Shown here piece after piece: positions 1 to 8,437 of a stretch of 64,000 nucleotides of DNA. The position numbers were made by a program, and so were the translations under genes. This stretch comes from an uncultured Opitutia bacterium (lineage in GTDB: Bacteria; Verrucomicrobiota; Verrucomicrobiia; Opitutales; UBA953), in the NCBI GenBank assembly GCA_903840355.1, contig CAIMFJ010000004.1, positions 310,001-374,000 of the forward strand, read 5' to 3'. The first letter of the stretch is position 1. Every line of letters starts with the position of its first letter. Under the pieces are notes generated by a model, which saw only the letters and a program-made list of their open reading frames with translations, did not search any database and was not told the DNA's origin.

Positions 1-1
1 T

Positions 2-196
2 GCGTGGTGTGAAGTCGTTTTTCAACGTAACCCCGAGTATATTAACCCGCAGGTGCCAGCGTGGCAGGATCCGATGGGCGAATTGACTTCGACGATGCCT
101 CCCATGGCCGCTTCGCCGACTTACGTCATCAACGCCGTGTTGGGACGTCGTTTTAAAGTCGTTTCGTTCCGCTGGTTACGACTGGATGAGCTATAA
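2..196 (+). CDS. C-terminal end of an unrecognised protein (partial)
   Basis: An open frame enters from the left edge and runs 64 codons to a TAA at 194-196. The visible tail has many prolines and methionines in the middle and ends in a basic, aromatic stretch (RRFKVVSFRWLRLDEL). No family is recognisable from this fragment and the start lies outside the window. The next gene follows about 40 bases later on the same strand. The uninterrupted frame and the fitting stop support it being real, but function is unknown. Confidence 0.5.
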   Translation, partial: AWCEVVFQRNPEYINPQVPAWQDPMGELTSTMPPMAASPTYVINAVLGRRFKVVSFRWLRLDEL

Positions 197-236
197 ATCT
201 CGGAGGTTAAATTAGGCTGTGTAAGTTAAACTCGCC

Positions 237-1601
237 TTGCCGGTGAAATCGCTACCTTCTGCAATCGTGACCACCGGTTCTACGATACGCTCTGAAATGG
301 GCCCGACAATTCGGTTGGCGGTTCCGATTATGCTCGGAATGTTGGGCTACGGGTTGATGTTTATCATCGATGTCGCCATGGCTGGCCAATTGGGCGAAAC
401 GGCTTTGGCCGCCTCTTCGTTGGCATCGAACTTAAATTACATTCCTTACGTCTTCGGAATTGGCTTAGTGGGGGCGATTCCGGTTTACCAATCTCAAGAA
501 AATGGTGCGGGGGTAGAAGAATCAGCTCCTGCTATTTTGCGCCACGGCATGTGCCTGGCGGTCGGTTACAGCATCGTAGCCGCGGTGGTGACGCACTTGC
601 TCACGCCTCTCTTGCCTTACTTGGGTTCGACGTCCGCGGTGACTCAGGAGGCGCACGACTTTTATATCATCATGGCGTGGGCGATGGTGCCGGGCTTGGC
701 GTTTCACGCTCTCCGGGGTCATCGGGATTCGCAGCATCAGCCGTGGATTTCGTTGGCGTGGCTCAGTGCGGGGATTGTCGCTAATATTATTCTTAATTGG
801 CTATGGATGTACGGCCACTGGGGCTTTCCGGCCTTAGGTTTGGCCGGTGCCGGATGGGCGACCTTGGCTTCGCGTTTCTTGATGCTGATTGGGTTATGGT
901 TCACGCCGGGACGGGGTGAGGTGCGTTGGCACGAGGGGTTACAACGTTCGGTGATTGCTCGGTTATTAAAGACCGCTTTGCCCGCGGGCTTTCACAGCTT
1001 GAGCGAAGTGGGTATCTTTGCGATTGTGCCCGTGTTGGCTGGCTGGATTTCACCTGCCGCCCAAGCCGCCCACCAAGTAGCCATCAGCTTAGCCTCTGCG
1101 GGCTTCATGTTGCCTTTGGGACTTGGCATCGCCTCAGGCATTCGCACGGGAGAAGCGTTTGGAGCGAAGGATGCTACTCGGGTGCGCGCGGTTGGTTATG
1201 GCGCTTTAATTTTGGGAGCCCTGATTATGTCCTGCTATGGACTCATCATCTTCTTTGGCCGTCCGCTCTTTTTGACCCTCTTCGGGGTTAGTGGCACCGA
1301 TACTGGCACCTTAGCGGCGACGCTTATTATTTTTGCCACGGCGTGGGCCCCCTTTGATGGCGTTCAAGTCATTGCCGCCTACCTCTTGCGCTCGGTGAAT
1401 TGTGCGGCCTGGGCTTCATGGGCCGTCTTCTTGATCTATTGGTTCTTTAGTTTACCGATGGCCTTAGTCGGGGCGTTTGTTTTTCACTGGGGTGCCATCG
1501 GGATCTGGGTTGGGCTAATCTCAGGGTTGATTTTAGTCGCCTTGGCCCTCAGTTGGAAATTCTGGCAAGCCGCCCGGCACGTCCCTGAGCCCGTTGCCTA
1601 G
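237..1601 (+). CDS. MATE family efflux transporter
   Basis: A 454-residue integral membrane protein with about twelve hydrophobic segments in two homologous halves, the layout and length of MATE (NorM/DinF-type) exporters, which expel cationic drugs or metabolites in exchange for Na+ or H+. The first helix (LAVPIMLGMLGYGLM) followed by DVAMAGQLG matches the family's first loop, where a D-x-x-x-x-G pattern is typical. The start is uncertain: TTG at 237, GTG at 243 or ATG at 297 all leave the first helix intact, and none has a clear ribosome binding site. The gene ends in a hairpin shared with the convergent rpmA. The substrate cannot be told from sequence. Confidence 0.88.
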   Translation: MPVKSLPSAIVTTGSTIRSEMGPTIRLAVPIMLGMLGYGLMFIIDVAMAGQLGETALAASSLASNLNYIPYVFGIGLVGAIPVYQSQENGAGVEESAPAILRHGMCLAVGYSIVAAVVTHLLTPLLPYLGSTSAVTQEAHDFYIIMAWAMVPGLAFHALRGHRDSQHQPWISLAWLSAGIVANIILNWLWMYGHWGFPALGLAGAGWATLASRFLMLIGLWFTPGRGEVRWHEGLQRSVIARLLKTALPAGFHSLSEVGIFAIVPVLAGWISPAAQAAHQVAISLASAGFMLPLGLGIASGIRTGEAFGAKDATRVRAVGYGALILGALIMSCYGLIIFFGRPLFLTLFGVSGTDTGTLAATLIIFATAWAPFDGVQVIAAYLLRSVNCAAWASWAVFLIYWFFSLPMALVGAFVFHWGAIGIWVGLISGLILVALALSWKFWQAARHVPEPVA

Positions 1602-1609
1602 GCACAAAA

Positions 1610-1633
1610 AAACCGACCTTGGTAGGTCGGTTT
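1610..1633. terminator. Bidirectional hairpin terminator between the MATE gene and rpmA
   Basis: A perfect 9-bp inverted repeat, AAACCGACC at 1610-1618 and GGTCGGTTT at 1625-1633, encloses a 6-base loop. An A-run on the left and T residues on the right allow termination of both converging genes. Confidence 0.85.
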
Positions 1634-1656
1634 CAAAGTTCTCTTAAGGTTAAACC

Positions 1657-1923
1657 TTAGAGGCTGCAGGCCGAAGAGCTCGTAGGAACGACTTCGACTT
1701 TGCGGTGCTCAGAATCCCACTTCACGATGCCATCGGCTTTAGCGAAGAGGGTGTGGTCGCGACCCATGCCTACATTGCGACCCGCGCGCATTTGGGTGCC
1801 GCGCTGACGGATGAGGATGGAACCAGCGGTAGCGAACTCGCCGCTGTAGAGTTTAACGCCGAGGCGCTTGGAGTTGGAGTCGCGGCCGTTGGAAGAAGTC
1901 CCGCCGCCTTTCTTAGTTGCCAT
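1657..1923 (-). CDS. rpmA: 50S ribosomal protein L27
   Basis: 88 residues, the usual L27 length. The N-terminus [19 protein letters not shown] carries the hallmark Gly/Lys/Ser-rich tail that reaches toward the peptidyl transferase centre, followed by the conserved core ([20 protein letters not shown], then RQRGT and GRDHTLFA). The methionine precedes the tail directly, so there is no sign of the cleavable N-terminal extension seen in Firmicutes L27. It lies 19 bases downstream of rplU in the conserved rplU-rpmA order and shares a hairpin terminator with the MATE gene. Confidence 0.97.
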   Translation of the reverse strand: MATKKGGGTSSNGRDSNSKRLGVKLYSGEFATAGSILIRQRGTQMRAGRNVGMGRDHTLFAKADGIVKWDSEHRKVEVVPTSSSACSL

Positions 1924-1942
1924 AGTAGTGAATCGTTAAGGG

Positions 1943-2257
1943 TTAGCCAGAAATGGAGTCGACCTTGATCACCGCTAATTCTTGGCGGTGGCCGCGACGA
2001 CGGTAGTAACCTTTGCGACGGCGGTGCTTGAAGATACGAATCTTTTCGCCACGCTTGTTTTCCAAGATCGTAGCGGTGACTTTAGCACCAGGGACGGTGG
2101 GCGTGCCAACTTTGGCAGAGGCGCCATCGCCAACGAGGAGGACTTGGTCGAAAGTCAGTACATCGCCTTCGTTCTTACCAGGGTACTGGTTAACGATGAG
2201 GATGTCGCCTTGTTTCACGGTGAATTGGCGACCGGAGGTAATAAATGTGGCCTTCAT
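1943..2257 (-). CDS. rplU: 50S ribosomal protein L21
   Basis: 104 residues, matching the family length of about 103. It begins MKATFITSGRQF (compare the common MYAVIKTGGKQY start) and ends with the basic FKHRRRKGYYRRRGHRQ segment that binds 23S rRNA. An upstream in-frame ATG at 2302 would add 15 residues with no counterpart in L21, so 2257 is preferred. First gene of the rplU-rpmA pair. The roughly 200 bases upstream, up to the divergent carbonic anhydrase gene, should hold its promoter and leader, but I cannot pick a convincing site. Confidence 0.96.
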   Translation of the reverse strand: MKATFITSGRQFTVKQGDILIVNQYPGKNEGDVLTFDQVLLVGDGASAKVGTPTVPGAKVTATILENKRGEKIRIFKHRRRKGYYRRRGHRQELAVIKVDSISG

Positions 2258-2459
2258 GGCTGTCGGAAGGTCGGAGCAAATGAACGTCGGGGTGATTGGC
2301 AAGGGGAATTTGGGTTTTTGGCGGAAAAGAGCCTTAATATTTAGGGCCGAGCCTCCAAGATTAGGTAAAAACGCCTAAAAGTGCCCCTAAACTGACATAA
2401 TAGCCTCTTTGGGGTGGTTCAGTCTTTTCCTGCTAGGACGCCTAGGGTAGTCCTTAGGG

Positions 2460-3026
2460 GTGAATCAATTTCAGCCAAGCGATGACGATAAGTCGGCCGA
2501 CGAGGCTTTGTCTCGAGAATTAACCCGCAACCTGCTCCATGGTCCCAAGGTGCATGCGACGGCCTATGTTCATGCGCGAGCGGTGGTGATGGGGGCCGTG
2601 CAACTGGGTCCGCGTGCCAGCGTGTGGCCTTGCGCCGTGTTGCGTGGGGACATTGCCCCCATCCAAGTAGGGGAGGGGTCGAATATTCAAGATGGAGCGG
2701 TGGTCCACGTGGCGGATGGTTTGCCCGCGGTGATTGGGGCCCGCGTGACGGTGGGGCATTTAGCGATCATTCACGCCTGCACGATTGAGGATGAATGTTT
2801 AATCGGAATGCACGCTACCATCTTGGACGGAGCGGTCATCGGGAAACGTTCCATCATCGGAGCTAATGCTTTGGTAACCAAAGGTACCGTTGTGCCCCCT
2901 GGTTCGTTGGTGATGGGCTCGCCCGCACGTGTGGTGCGGACGCTTTCCGCGGAGGAGCAAGCGAGTTTGCCTGGTTGGGCGGAGAAATATGTTAAGGTCG
3001 CCGCCCACCATCGTCGACTTGAGTGA
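2460..3026 (+). CDS. Gamma-class carbonic anhydrase family protein
   Basis: 188 residues folding as a left-handed beta-helix of hexapeptide repeats. It has the three zinc-ligand histidines expected of gamma-carbonic anhydrases: one in GAVVHVADG and two spaced by five residues in VGHLAIIHAC. It also carries VLRGDIAPIQVGEGSNIQDG, the family's substrate-site strand. The likely role is reversible CO2 hydration or a related metal-dependent function, since many members have no proven activity. The predicted GTG start follows a G-rich stretch; about 25 N-terminal residues precede the conserved domain, so the start could be later. The next gene starts two bases after this stop, suggesting co-transcription. 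Confidence 0.9.
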   Translation: MNQFQPSDDDKSADEALSRELTRNLLHGPKVHATAYVHARAVVMGAVQLGPRASVWPCAVLRGDIAPIQVGEGSNIQDGAVVHVADGLPAVIGARVTVGHLAIIHACTIEDECLIGMHATILDGAVIGKRSIIGANALVTKGTVVPPGSLVMGSPARVVRTLSAEEQASLPGWAEKYVKVAAHHRRLE

Positions 3027-3027
3027 T

Positions 3028-3900
3028 ATGCTTTCAGAGTCGTCCCAGGAAGTTTGGAACCGAGAGGTTTGGTGGGACGCCAAACTGAAGCATGAAGCCT
3101 GTGCCGATGAATTATTGGCGGGTCGGCGAGCTCGGGCAGCCCGAGGTGAAGTCGATCCGGTTGAAGACTTTCTTTTTACTTACTATCCGTTTCGCTTTTC
3201 GGCTCTAAGACAATGGTCGCCCGGTGCGGGGGTGAGGTTGGAAGCGGCGACAGAATTCTTTTTCGATCGGCGCTTTAGAGTGCATGCTGACAGCACGGTT
3301 AGTTTGGCTCCCCCCACTGAAGAAATCCGCCAGCGCTTGACCTTTCATTTAACTCTCTGTCGGGCCGTGGCCCAGCGCCCGGCCTTCTTGGGCTGCTTTG
3401 GTTTACATGAATGGGCGATGGTTTTTGAGAACGCAGAGGAGCGCCGCCATTCGCGTTGGCCCTTGCGTCTAGGCTCGGCTGGTACCGATGCCGTGGTGCG
3501 TAGCCAAGCCTTACGCTGCACGCATTATGACGCTTACCGTTTCTTCACGCCCACCGCTCGCCCCTTGAATCGTCAGGTCCCTACCTTGCCGCAGCGCGTA
3601 GAAAACGAGCAACCCGGTTGCGTGCATGTGACGATGGATCTTTACAAGTGGACGATGAAGTCGGCGCCTTGGGTGCCCGCGACTTTAGCGACGGACACTT
3701 TTGTTTTAGCGCGGGAAGCGCGCGAGATTGATATGCGTGCGAGTCCGTATGATTTTTCGGCGTTAGGCTTAAAGCCTATCTGCATTGAGACGGCAGAAGG
3801 TCGCGTGGAGTATGAAGCTGCCCAGCGAGCACTCACAAAAAAAGCGGCCCCTTTGAGGGACCGCTTAATTGCTGCCTTAGAGCGAGCTTTAAAACCTTAG
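3028..3900 (+). CDS. Conserved protein of the family often labelled 3-methyladenine DNA glycosylase
   Basis: A 290-residue soluble protein with an ATG one base after the carbonic anhydrase stop. The frame is open further upstream, but that part only shadows the previous gene. The segment VEDFLFTYYPFRFSALRQW, followed by SPGAGV, matches a family I remember from actinobacteria and verrucomicrobia that databases call 3-methyladenine DNA glycosylase. I know of no biochemical proof and see no helix-hairpin-helix motif, so the name should be treated as weak. The sequence has several conserved aromatic and arginine positions (HEWAMVFE, RCTHYDAYRFFTP, CVHVTMDLYKW). The gene overlaps the convergent DUF1080 gene by four bases at their stop codons. 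Confidence 0.6.
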   Translation: MLSESSQEVWNREVWWDAKLKHEACADELLAGRRARAARGEVDPVEDFLFTYYPFRFSALRQWSPGAGVRLEAATEFFFDRRFRVHADSTVSLAPPTEEIRQRLTFHLTLCRAVAQRPAFLGCFGLHEWAMVFENAEERRHSRWPLRLGSAGTDAVVRSQALRCTHYDAYRFFTPTARPLNRQVPTLPQRVENEQPGCVHVTMDLYKWTMKSAPWVPATLATDTFVLAREAREIDMRASPYDFSALGLKPICIETAEGRVEYEAAQRALTKKAAPLRDRLIAALERALKP

Positions 3901-4550
3901 GGCAGACGTTCGACGACGAGGTCTTTGTAGTCCGCGCGGCACGTTGGATCGTGGGCTTGGAGGGCAAAAGTACCGCTCCCAATCTTGCGACCAGCCATGC
4001 CTTTGGGAGGCGTCCAGTTGTCAGGCTGCGTCCAATCTACGGTTTGCTTTTTGTCGACCCAAAGTTGGACGTGGTTGCCTTCAACGCGGATGCGGTATTC
4101 GAACCACACATCATCGGGAGCGGCGGGGGTATCCATCACGTCGGACACGTTGTAGAGACCGCCCGTTTTCTTTTTGTCGCCATGGGTCGCGTTGACTTGG
4201 CATTCGAAACCGAGCGAAGGCCAGCCCGCGTCTTGATAGGCGGTGTGGAAGTAAATGCCCGAGTTCGCGCCTTTGTAAGTTTTTACCATCGCTTTAAAGT
4301 CAAAATTTTTGAACTCCGCTTTGCCGTCGGTGCCGACGTAGTAGAGGTGACCTTGGCCGCCGCGGATTTGCAGGATGCCATCGACGACCTTATAGCAATC
4401 GGCCGGCGAGTTCTTCGAAGGCTTCCAGCCCGCGAGGGATTTGCCGTCGAAGAGGCTAATGGTTTCACCAGCGAGACTAAAAGCGGCACTGAGGTAGAGT
4501 GCCGCCGCGGTCCACAACGCATGGCGTAGGGGGGTGGAGGGAGTAAGCAT
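3897..4550 (-). CDS. Secreted DUF1080 (3-keto-disaccharide hydrolase-like) protein
   Basis: 217 residues with an N-terminal signal peptide (hydrophobic segment WTAAALYLSAAFSLAGE). A single DUF1080 beta-sandwich domain follows, recognisable by SLFDGKSLAGW near the start, the central NSGIYFHT strand, and W-x-E-Y-R-I-R-V-E-G-N toward the end. The fold is concanavalin-like; members are abundant in Verrucomicrobiota and Planctomycetota and some act on 3-keto-glycosides. It probably acts in the periplasm or outside the cell on carbohydrate. The 39 bases between its start and the next gene upstream on the strand suggest read-through from the regulator gene, but an operon is not proven. Confidence 0.85.
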   Translation of the reverse strand: MLTPSTPLRHALWTAAALYLSAAFSLAGETISLFDGKSLAGWKPSKNSPADCYKVVDGILQIRGGQGHLYYVGTDGKAEFKNFDFKAMVKTYKGANSGIYFHTAYQDAGWPSLGFECQVNATHGDKKKTGGLYNVSDVMDTPAAPDDVWFEYRIRVEGNHVQLWVDKKQTVDWTQPDNWTPPKGMAGRKIGSGTFALQAHDPTCRADYKDLVVERLP

Positions 4551-4589
4551 ACTCCGCTACCCAAACCCCTTCCTGGCACCTTGCAAAGA

Positions 4590-6086
4590 TTAAGTGAAGA
4601 CTTTGATGCCGGCCTCGCGCATTTCGCTCAAGCGTTTCTTAAGCGTCGAACGGTTAATCCCCAAAATCATCGCAGAGCGCAGTTGGTTGCCACGAGTTTC
4701 TTCCATGGCCCGGCGGATCATCTCGAATTCAATAGTATTTAAAATATTTTTACTATCCCCGGTGCGACAGTGTTGGTAGAGCGAATCGTAGAGCGACAGG
4801 ATAGAGGGGGTGAGGGCTTTTGCGGCTACGGCCGTGCTGATCGGCTCGCTGGGAATGACAATCGGTACTTCCGAGGAAGCCGCTTTCCGAGGGACGAGGA
4901 CATCTTGTGGTAAGTCTTTAGCCAAGATGGTGTCCCCTTTGGCCAAGACGCCCGCCCGTTGGACGACGTTTTCTAATTCACGCACATTGCCTGGCCAATC
5001 ATAAACCAACAACGCATCGAGGGCTTCGTTCGAGAGCCGCTTGGGGCGTTGCTTCTTCGCGGCTGCTTGGCGTTGCAACATGTAATCGACGAGCAAGGGC
5101 AGGTCGGATTTGCGATGACGCAGGGCTGGCAGGCGAATGCGGAAGACGTTTAAGCGGTAGTATAAGTCTTCGCGGAAGAGTCGGGCCGACACCATCGCTT
5201 CGAGGTCTTTATTGGTCGCGGCGACGAGACGGACGCTCACTTTGAGCGTGGTGGTGCCGCCGACGCGTTGAATTTCACCTTCTTGAATCGCCCGAAGTAC
5301 TTTCGTTTGGGTGGGCAGCGACATATCGCCGATTTCATCGAGGAAAATCGTGCCCCCATCGCAGAGCTCAAACTTACCAGGCTTCATGTTCGCTGCTCCA
5401 GTGAAAGCGCCTTTTTCGTGTCCGAAGAGTTCAGACTCGATAAGGTTTTCAGGAATGGCAGCGCAGTTCACGGCTACGAATGGACCCTTGGAGCGCAAAG
5501 AGTGTTGGTGAATACAACGGGCAACTAATTCTTTACCCGTACCACTTTCGCCCGTGATCAGTACCGTGGCTTCGCTCGCGGCGACTTGACCGATGGACTT
5601 CAACACCTCTTGCATCGGTTCGGAACTGCCCACGATACCTTCTTTGTAGTCGGCAGGATTCACGAGTGCGCGCGAAGCTTTGCCAGCACTCGCTAAGTCG
5701 CGTCGGGCAGCGAGGGCTTTATCGATCAGCGCGATAAGTTTCGCTTGGTCGAAGGGCTTCATCACGTAGTCGTACGCCCCAAACTTCATCGCTTCGATAG
5801 CGGTTTGGGTCGTGCCGAAAGCCGTCATCAAAATGATCATTGCTTGGGGCTGTGAGCCGCGAAGCATTTGCAACGTTTCAATCCCTGTCATGCCACCCAT
5901 GCGGTTATCCAGTAGGATCACGTCAGGCTGTTCGCGCTTAGCCGAAACCACTCCGGATTCTCCGCTATCGGCCTCAATGACGTGATGGCCTAAGCCAGAG
6001 AGGGCCCGACGGAGCGAATACCGCAGGTCTTTGTCATCATCGATGACAAGGATTTTGGCCGCTGGACCTGGGGGATTGGAACTCAT
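4590..6086 (-). CDS. NtrC-family sigma54-dependent response regulator
   Basis: 498 residues with three domains. A receiver (about 10-125) has acidic residues in VIDDDKD, phospho-acceptor Asp60 in LLDNRM and Lys in MKPFD. An AAA+ domain (about 150-385) has Walker A GESGTGKE near 179, the sigma54-contacting GAFTGA loop near 228 and Walker [15 protein letters not shown]-terminal Fis-type helix-turn-helix lies at about 455-495. Such proteins bind upstream enhancers and hydrolyse ATP to open sigma54 promoters. No histidine kinase gene is adjacent, so it is an orphan here. A well-spaced -24/-12 sequence directly precedes its own start, implying self-activation, and the same kind of promoter precedes glutamine synthetase III. 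A nitrogen role is inference; NtrC, ZraR-like and motility regulators share this architecture. Confidence 0.93.
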   Translation of the reverse strand: MSSNPPGPAAKILVIDDDKDLRYSLRRALSGLGHHVIEADSGESGVVSAKREQPDVILLDNRMGGMTGIETLQMLRGSQPQAMIILMTAFGTTQTAIEAMKFGAYDYVMKPFDQAKLIALIDKALAARRDLASAGKASRALVNPADYKEGIVGSSEPMQEVLKSIGQVAASEATVLITGESGTGKELVARCIHQHSLRSKGPFVAVNCAAIPENLIESELFGHEKGAFTGAANMKPGKFELCDGGTIFLDEIGDMSLPTQTKVLRAIQEGEIQRVGGTTTLKVSVRLVAATNKDLEAMVSARLFREDLYYRLNVFRIRLPALRHRKSDLPLLVDYMLQRQAAAKKQRPKRLSNEALDALLVYDWPGNVRELENVVQRAGVLAKGDTILAKDLPQDVLVPRKAASSEVPIVIPSEPISTAVAAKALTPSILSLYDSLYQHCRTGDSKNILNTIEFEMIRRAMEETRGNQLRSAMILGINRSTLKKRLSEMREAGIKVFT

Positions 6087-6100
6087 AATGAGTAAAAGTA

Positions 6101-6116
6101 GGCAGATTCCGTGCCA
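6101..6116 (-). promoter_or_regulatory. Sigma54 (-24/-12) promoter of the NtrC-like regulator
   Basis: On the minus strand the sequence reads TGGCACG-GAAT-CTGCC. The essential GG (6115-6114) and GC (6103-6102) are exactly 12 bases apart, as in the consensus TGGCACG-N4-TTGC. Transcription would begin near 6090, only about four bases before the ATG at 6086. Placing a sigma54 promoter in front of a sigma54 activator fits autoregulation. Confidence 0.7.
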
Positions 6117-6239
6117 GACCGCATTTTGTAGAAAATATGGCTAAGAACGGCTTTAAGCAAACGGTTTGTGTTTAAATTTAGGCATATGCAGGTGGACTGC
6201 CCCCTTGCCTCTGCTGGGGTTCTGACAAATCTAAGTGGG

Positions 6240-6872
6240 ATGCTGAAAGCCTTTTTCCGCGGGCTGAAGATAACCTTACTGGCTTTGTTGGGCGGCTTGG
6301 CTTTGGCGAATTTGTGGATTTGGTCGGCGGGCTGGGGTCGGATGGCGGCACGCCCAGAGGAAGTTCCTGCGGAGGCGGTGGTGGTGCTCTTAGGGACCAA
6401 TGAGTTCGTCGGTAAAACCAAAGAGCCCACGGGAACTTACCGTCCGCGCCTCGCAGCGGTGGTGCAATTATGCCAGCAGCAAAAAATTAGTTTAGTCGTG
6501 GCTTCCGGCACGCCCGAGCAAGCCAAAGTCATGTCGCAACAATTACGTGCGGCAGGTGTGACCGTTCCAATTGAACAAGATCCCTATGGTTGGCGGACGT
6601 TGGATTCGGTGGTGCGAGCCCAAGCCCAACACGCCGATCGCCCGATTGTTTTTGTTTCACAAGGTTGGCATTGCGTACGTGCGCTTTGGATTGCGGACCA
6701 CCTCGGTTTAAAAGCTTCTGCTTACCCTAGTGGTTTTGGGGTCGGGTTTCGCCCCTGGATAGGTTTTCTGCGTGATTGTTTCGCCAAGCCGAAGGCGATT
6801 TACGACTGGTGTGCGGGGAATCGTTTAGCGACGTCGATGTCGCCTGAAGCAGGAAACACATTGGTACGCTAG
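6240..6872 (+). CDS. DUF218 (SanA/YdcF/ElyC-like) membrane-anchored protein
   Basis: 210 residues from the ATG at 6240. One N-terminal transmembrane segment (about residues 8-30, LKITLLALLGGLALANLWIW) is followed by a soluble domain with the DUF218 pattern: AEAVVVLLGTNEF, a RLAAVVQL helix, LVVASGT and PIVFVSQGWHCVRAL. E. coli relatives SanA and ElyC affect envelope integrity and vancomycin tolerance at low or high temperature. Their biochemical function is unsettled. Upstream in-frame methionines at 6168 and 6186 would place extra residues before the membrane anchor and are less likely. It is divergent from the sigma54 activator and overlaps convergent dprA by four bases. Confidence 0.8.
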   Translation: MLKAFFRGLKITLLALLGGLALANLWIWSAGWGRMAARPEEVPAEAVVVLLGTNEFVGKTKEPTGTYRPRLAAVVQLCQQQKISLVVASGTPEQAKVMSQQLRAAGVTVPIEQDPYGWRTLDSVVRAQAQHADRPIVFVSQGWHCVRALWIADHLGLKASAYPSGFGVGFRPWIGFLRDCFAKPKAIYDWCAGNRLATSMSPEAGNTLVR

Positions 6873-7960
6873 GCTTGCTCGTGTCGCCCATCCGGCCGTC
6901 GACAGAGTCGTCCGCGGATTTCTAAAAGGGTGATGATGGTCGCGGCTTCTACGGTGGTGCATGCCGCGGCGATGGCGAGGGAATCGGCGTCGTGGGGTGT
7001 GCCCCCAGAGAAAAACTTTAACCAGGGAGCAAACTCGGGATTGGGGTCGGTGGGTTGCAGCGGCAAGGTCGTTTGGCTCGTGGGCTCACCTAGCTCCTCC
7101 AAGACTTCTTCGGCGCTGCTGACTAAAGTTGCGCCATCGCGAATCAGCGCATGGCAACCGCGACTCGCTGGGCTGTCGATGCGTCCGGGCACCGCACAAA
7201 TCGTTTTGCCGAGTTCACCCGCAAAGCGAGCCGTGATCATGCTACCTCCATCCACATCGGTTTCGATGACCACGACTGCCCGTGCGAGGCTGGCGACGAG
7301 GCGATTGCGCTGTGGAAACGACTGACGGTCCGCGGTTCGTCCCAAGGGGAATTCGCTGAGTACACATCCTTGTTGTGCCATTTTTTTTCGCAGGGAGTAG
7401 GCTTCGGGTGGGTAAGTTAAATCCAATCCATGTCCTAGCACCGCGGCGGTCTTGCCGCCCGCTTCGATGGCACCTTGATGGGCCCAGGTATCAATCCCAC
7501 GCGCCAGTCCGCTAATAATCCACCACCCTTGGCTGGCTAAAACCTGAGCCATCTTTTTGGCCAGTTGGGCTCCATACGGTGTGCAGTGTCGCGAACCGAT
7601 GATGGCAATGGCTCGTTGGTCTGGCACGGCTTGGCCGTCGACGTAGAGTACGAGCGGTGGATCCCAGAGGGGTGCGAGGGCGAGGGGCCACGTGGCACTC
7701 GTGGTTGTGATGATTTGAAAGCCATGCTGGTCCGTTTGACGGATTTCTTTTTCCCAATCGAAATCCCGTGCCACGATGGAGGCAGCTGCTTTAGCCGAAA
7801 CGCCTTTAATTTTTTCGAGCGTCTTTAAATTGGCACTCAACGCCTTAAAGAGGTTGCCCTCAAAAGCTTCCAGCAGACGTCGTACGGTGACTGGGCCGAC
7901 TTGCTCTAGCCCATTGAGCAAAACTCGTTGGCTGAGTTCATCCTGGGGGATTGCGTGCAT
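6869..7960 (-). CDS. dprA: DNA-processing protein DprA
   Basis: About 363 residues. An N-terminal helix-hairpin-helix region (VGPVTVRRLLEAFEG, IKGVSAKAAASIV) precedes the Rossmann-like DprA core with AIIGSRHCTPYG, ISGLARGIDTWAHQGA and the FPQRNRLVA loop. The C-terminal tail is winged-helix-like. DprA loads RecA onto incoming single-stranded DNA during natural transformation; it is also widespread in species not known to be competent. The ATG at 7960 (MHAIPQDELSQRVL) is preferred to the one at 7975 because homologues start close to this helix. It is last in a leftward series with acpS and pdxJ, separated from acpS by 72 bases containing a hairpin. Confidence 0.95.
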   Translation of the reverse strand: MHAIPQDELSQRVLLNGLEQVGPVTVRRLLEAFEGNLFKALSANLKTLEKIKGVSAKAAASIVARDFDWEKEIRQTDQHGFQIITTTSATWPLALAPLWDPPLVLYVDGQAVPDQRAIAIIGSRHCTPYGAQLAKKMAQVLASQGWWIISGLARGIDTWAHQGAIEAGGKTAAVLGHGLDLTYPPEAYSLRKKMAQQGCVLSEFPLGRTADRQSFPQRNRLVASLARAVVVIETDVDGGSMITARFAGELGKTICAVPGRIDSPASRGCHALIRDGATLVSSAEEVLEELGEPTSQTTLPLQPTDPNPEFAPWLKFFSGGTPHDADSLAIAAACTTVEAATIITLLEIRGRLCRRPDGRHEQA

Positions 7961-7982
7961 CCCGAAGTTACACACGTCTCCG

Positions 7983-7999
7983 CCGTTTTTCCAAAACGG
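7983..7999 (-). promoter_or_regulatory. Hairpin in the leader between acpS and dprA
   Basis: The inverted repeat CCGTTTT (7983-7989) / AAAACGG (7993-7999) with a 3-base loop lies 22 bases upstream of the dprA start. An alternative longer fold pairs TCTCCG with CGGAGA around it. It lacks a run of T on the minus strand, so it may be a weak terminator or a translation-affecting hairpin rather than a full stop. Confidence 0.35.
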
Positions 8000-8032
8000 A
8001 GATTACCTCAGGCCAGCACTGAATCAGTTAGC

Positions 8033-8437
8033 CTAGATGGTTTCGCGAACTAGCACCACGAAGGCTTGGGCTAAGTCGTCGGTGTGCGTGAGGGAGAGTA
8101 GTACTTTAGTCGCTCCTTTGCGCTGTATGCTTGCTTGCGCTTTGGCGTCTAACACCGGCACCGGTTCACCCGTTTCAAGGCTATGCACGGACAAACTTGT
8201 GAGCATAAAATCTTCGCCAATTCCCGTCCCGAGGGCTTTGCTCATGGCTTCTTTCGCGGCGAAGCGTGCGGCTAACGAGGGGTAGGGATTGGCTTTGGCG
8301 AGGCAGTAAGCCTGCTCCGTGGGGGTGAAAATCTTATCTAAGAAAGCGGCCCCGTGTTTTTGGTGGGCGGAACGAATGCGGGCAATCTCGACGAGGTCGA
8401 TTCCCACCGCGATGACTTGTCCACCGTCGATTTTCAT
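8033..8437 (-). CDS. acpS: Holo-[acyl-carrier-protein] synthase
   Basis: 134 residues. The two AcpS signature blocks are clear: VGIDLVEIARI near the N-terminus with the Mg2+-binding Asp, and AARFAAKEAMSKALGTGIG with the catalytic Glu and Lys. The enzyme transfers 4'-phosphopantetheine from CoA to apo-ACP for fatty acid synthesis. The final LSLTHTDDLAQAFVVL is the usual C-terminal strand. Its start overlaps the end of pdxJ by four bases, reproducing the widespread pdxJ-acpS pair and implying translational coupling. Confidence 0.97.
   Translation of the reverse strand: MKIDGGQVIAVGIDLVEIARIRSAHQKHGAAFLDKIFTPTEQAYCLAKANPYPSLAARFAAKEAMSKALGTGIGEDFMLTSLSVHSLETGEPVPVLDAKAQASIQRKGATKVLLSLTHTDDLAQAFVVLVRETI

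Noticed and set aside
237-300. A firm start codon for the MATE gene.
   Set aside because: TTG 237, GTG 243 and ATG 297 are all possible and no ribosome binding site decides; I list the longest.
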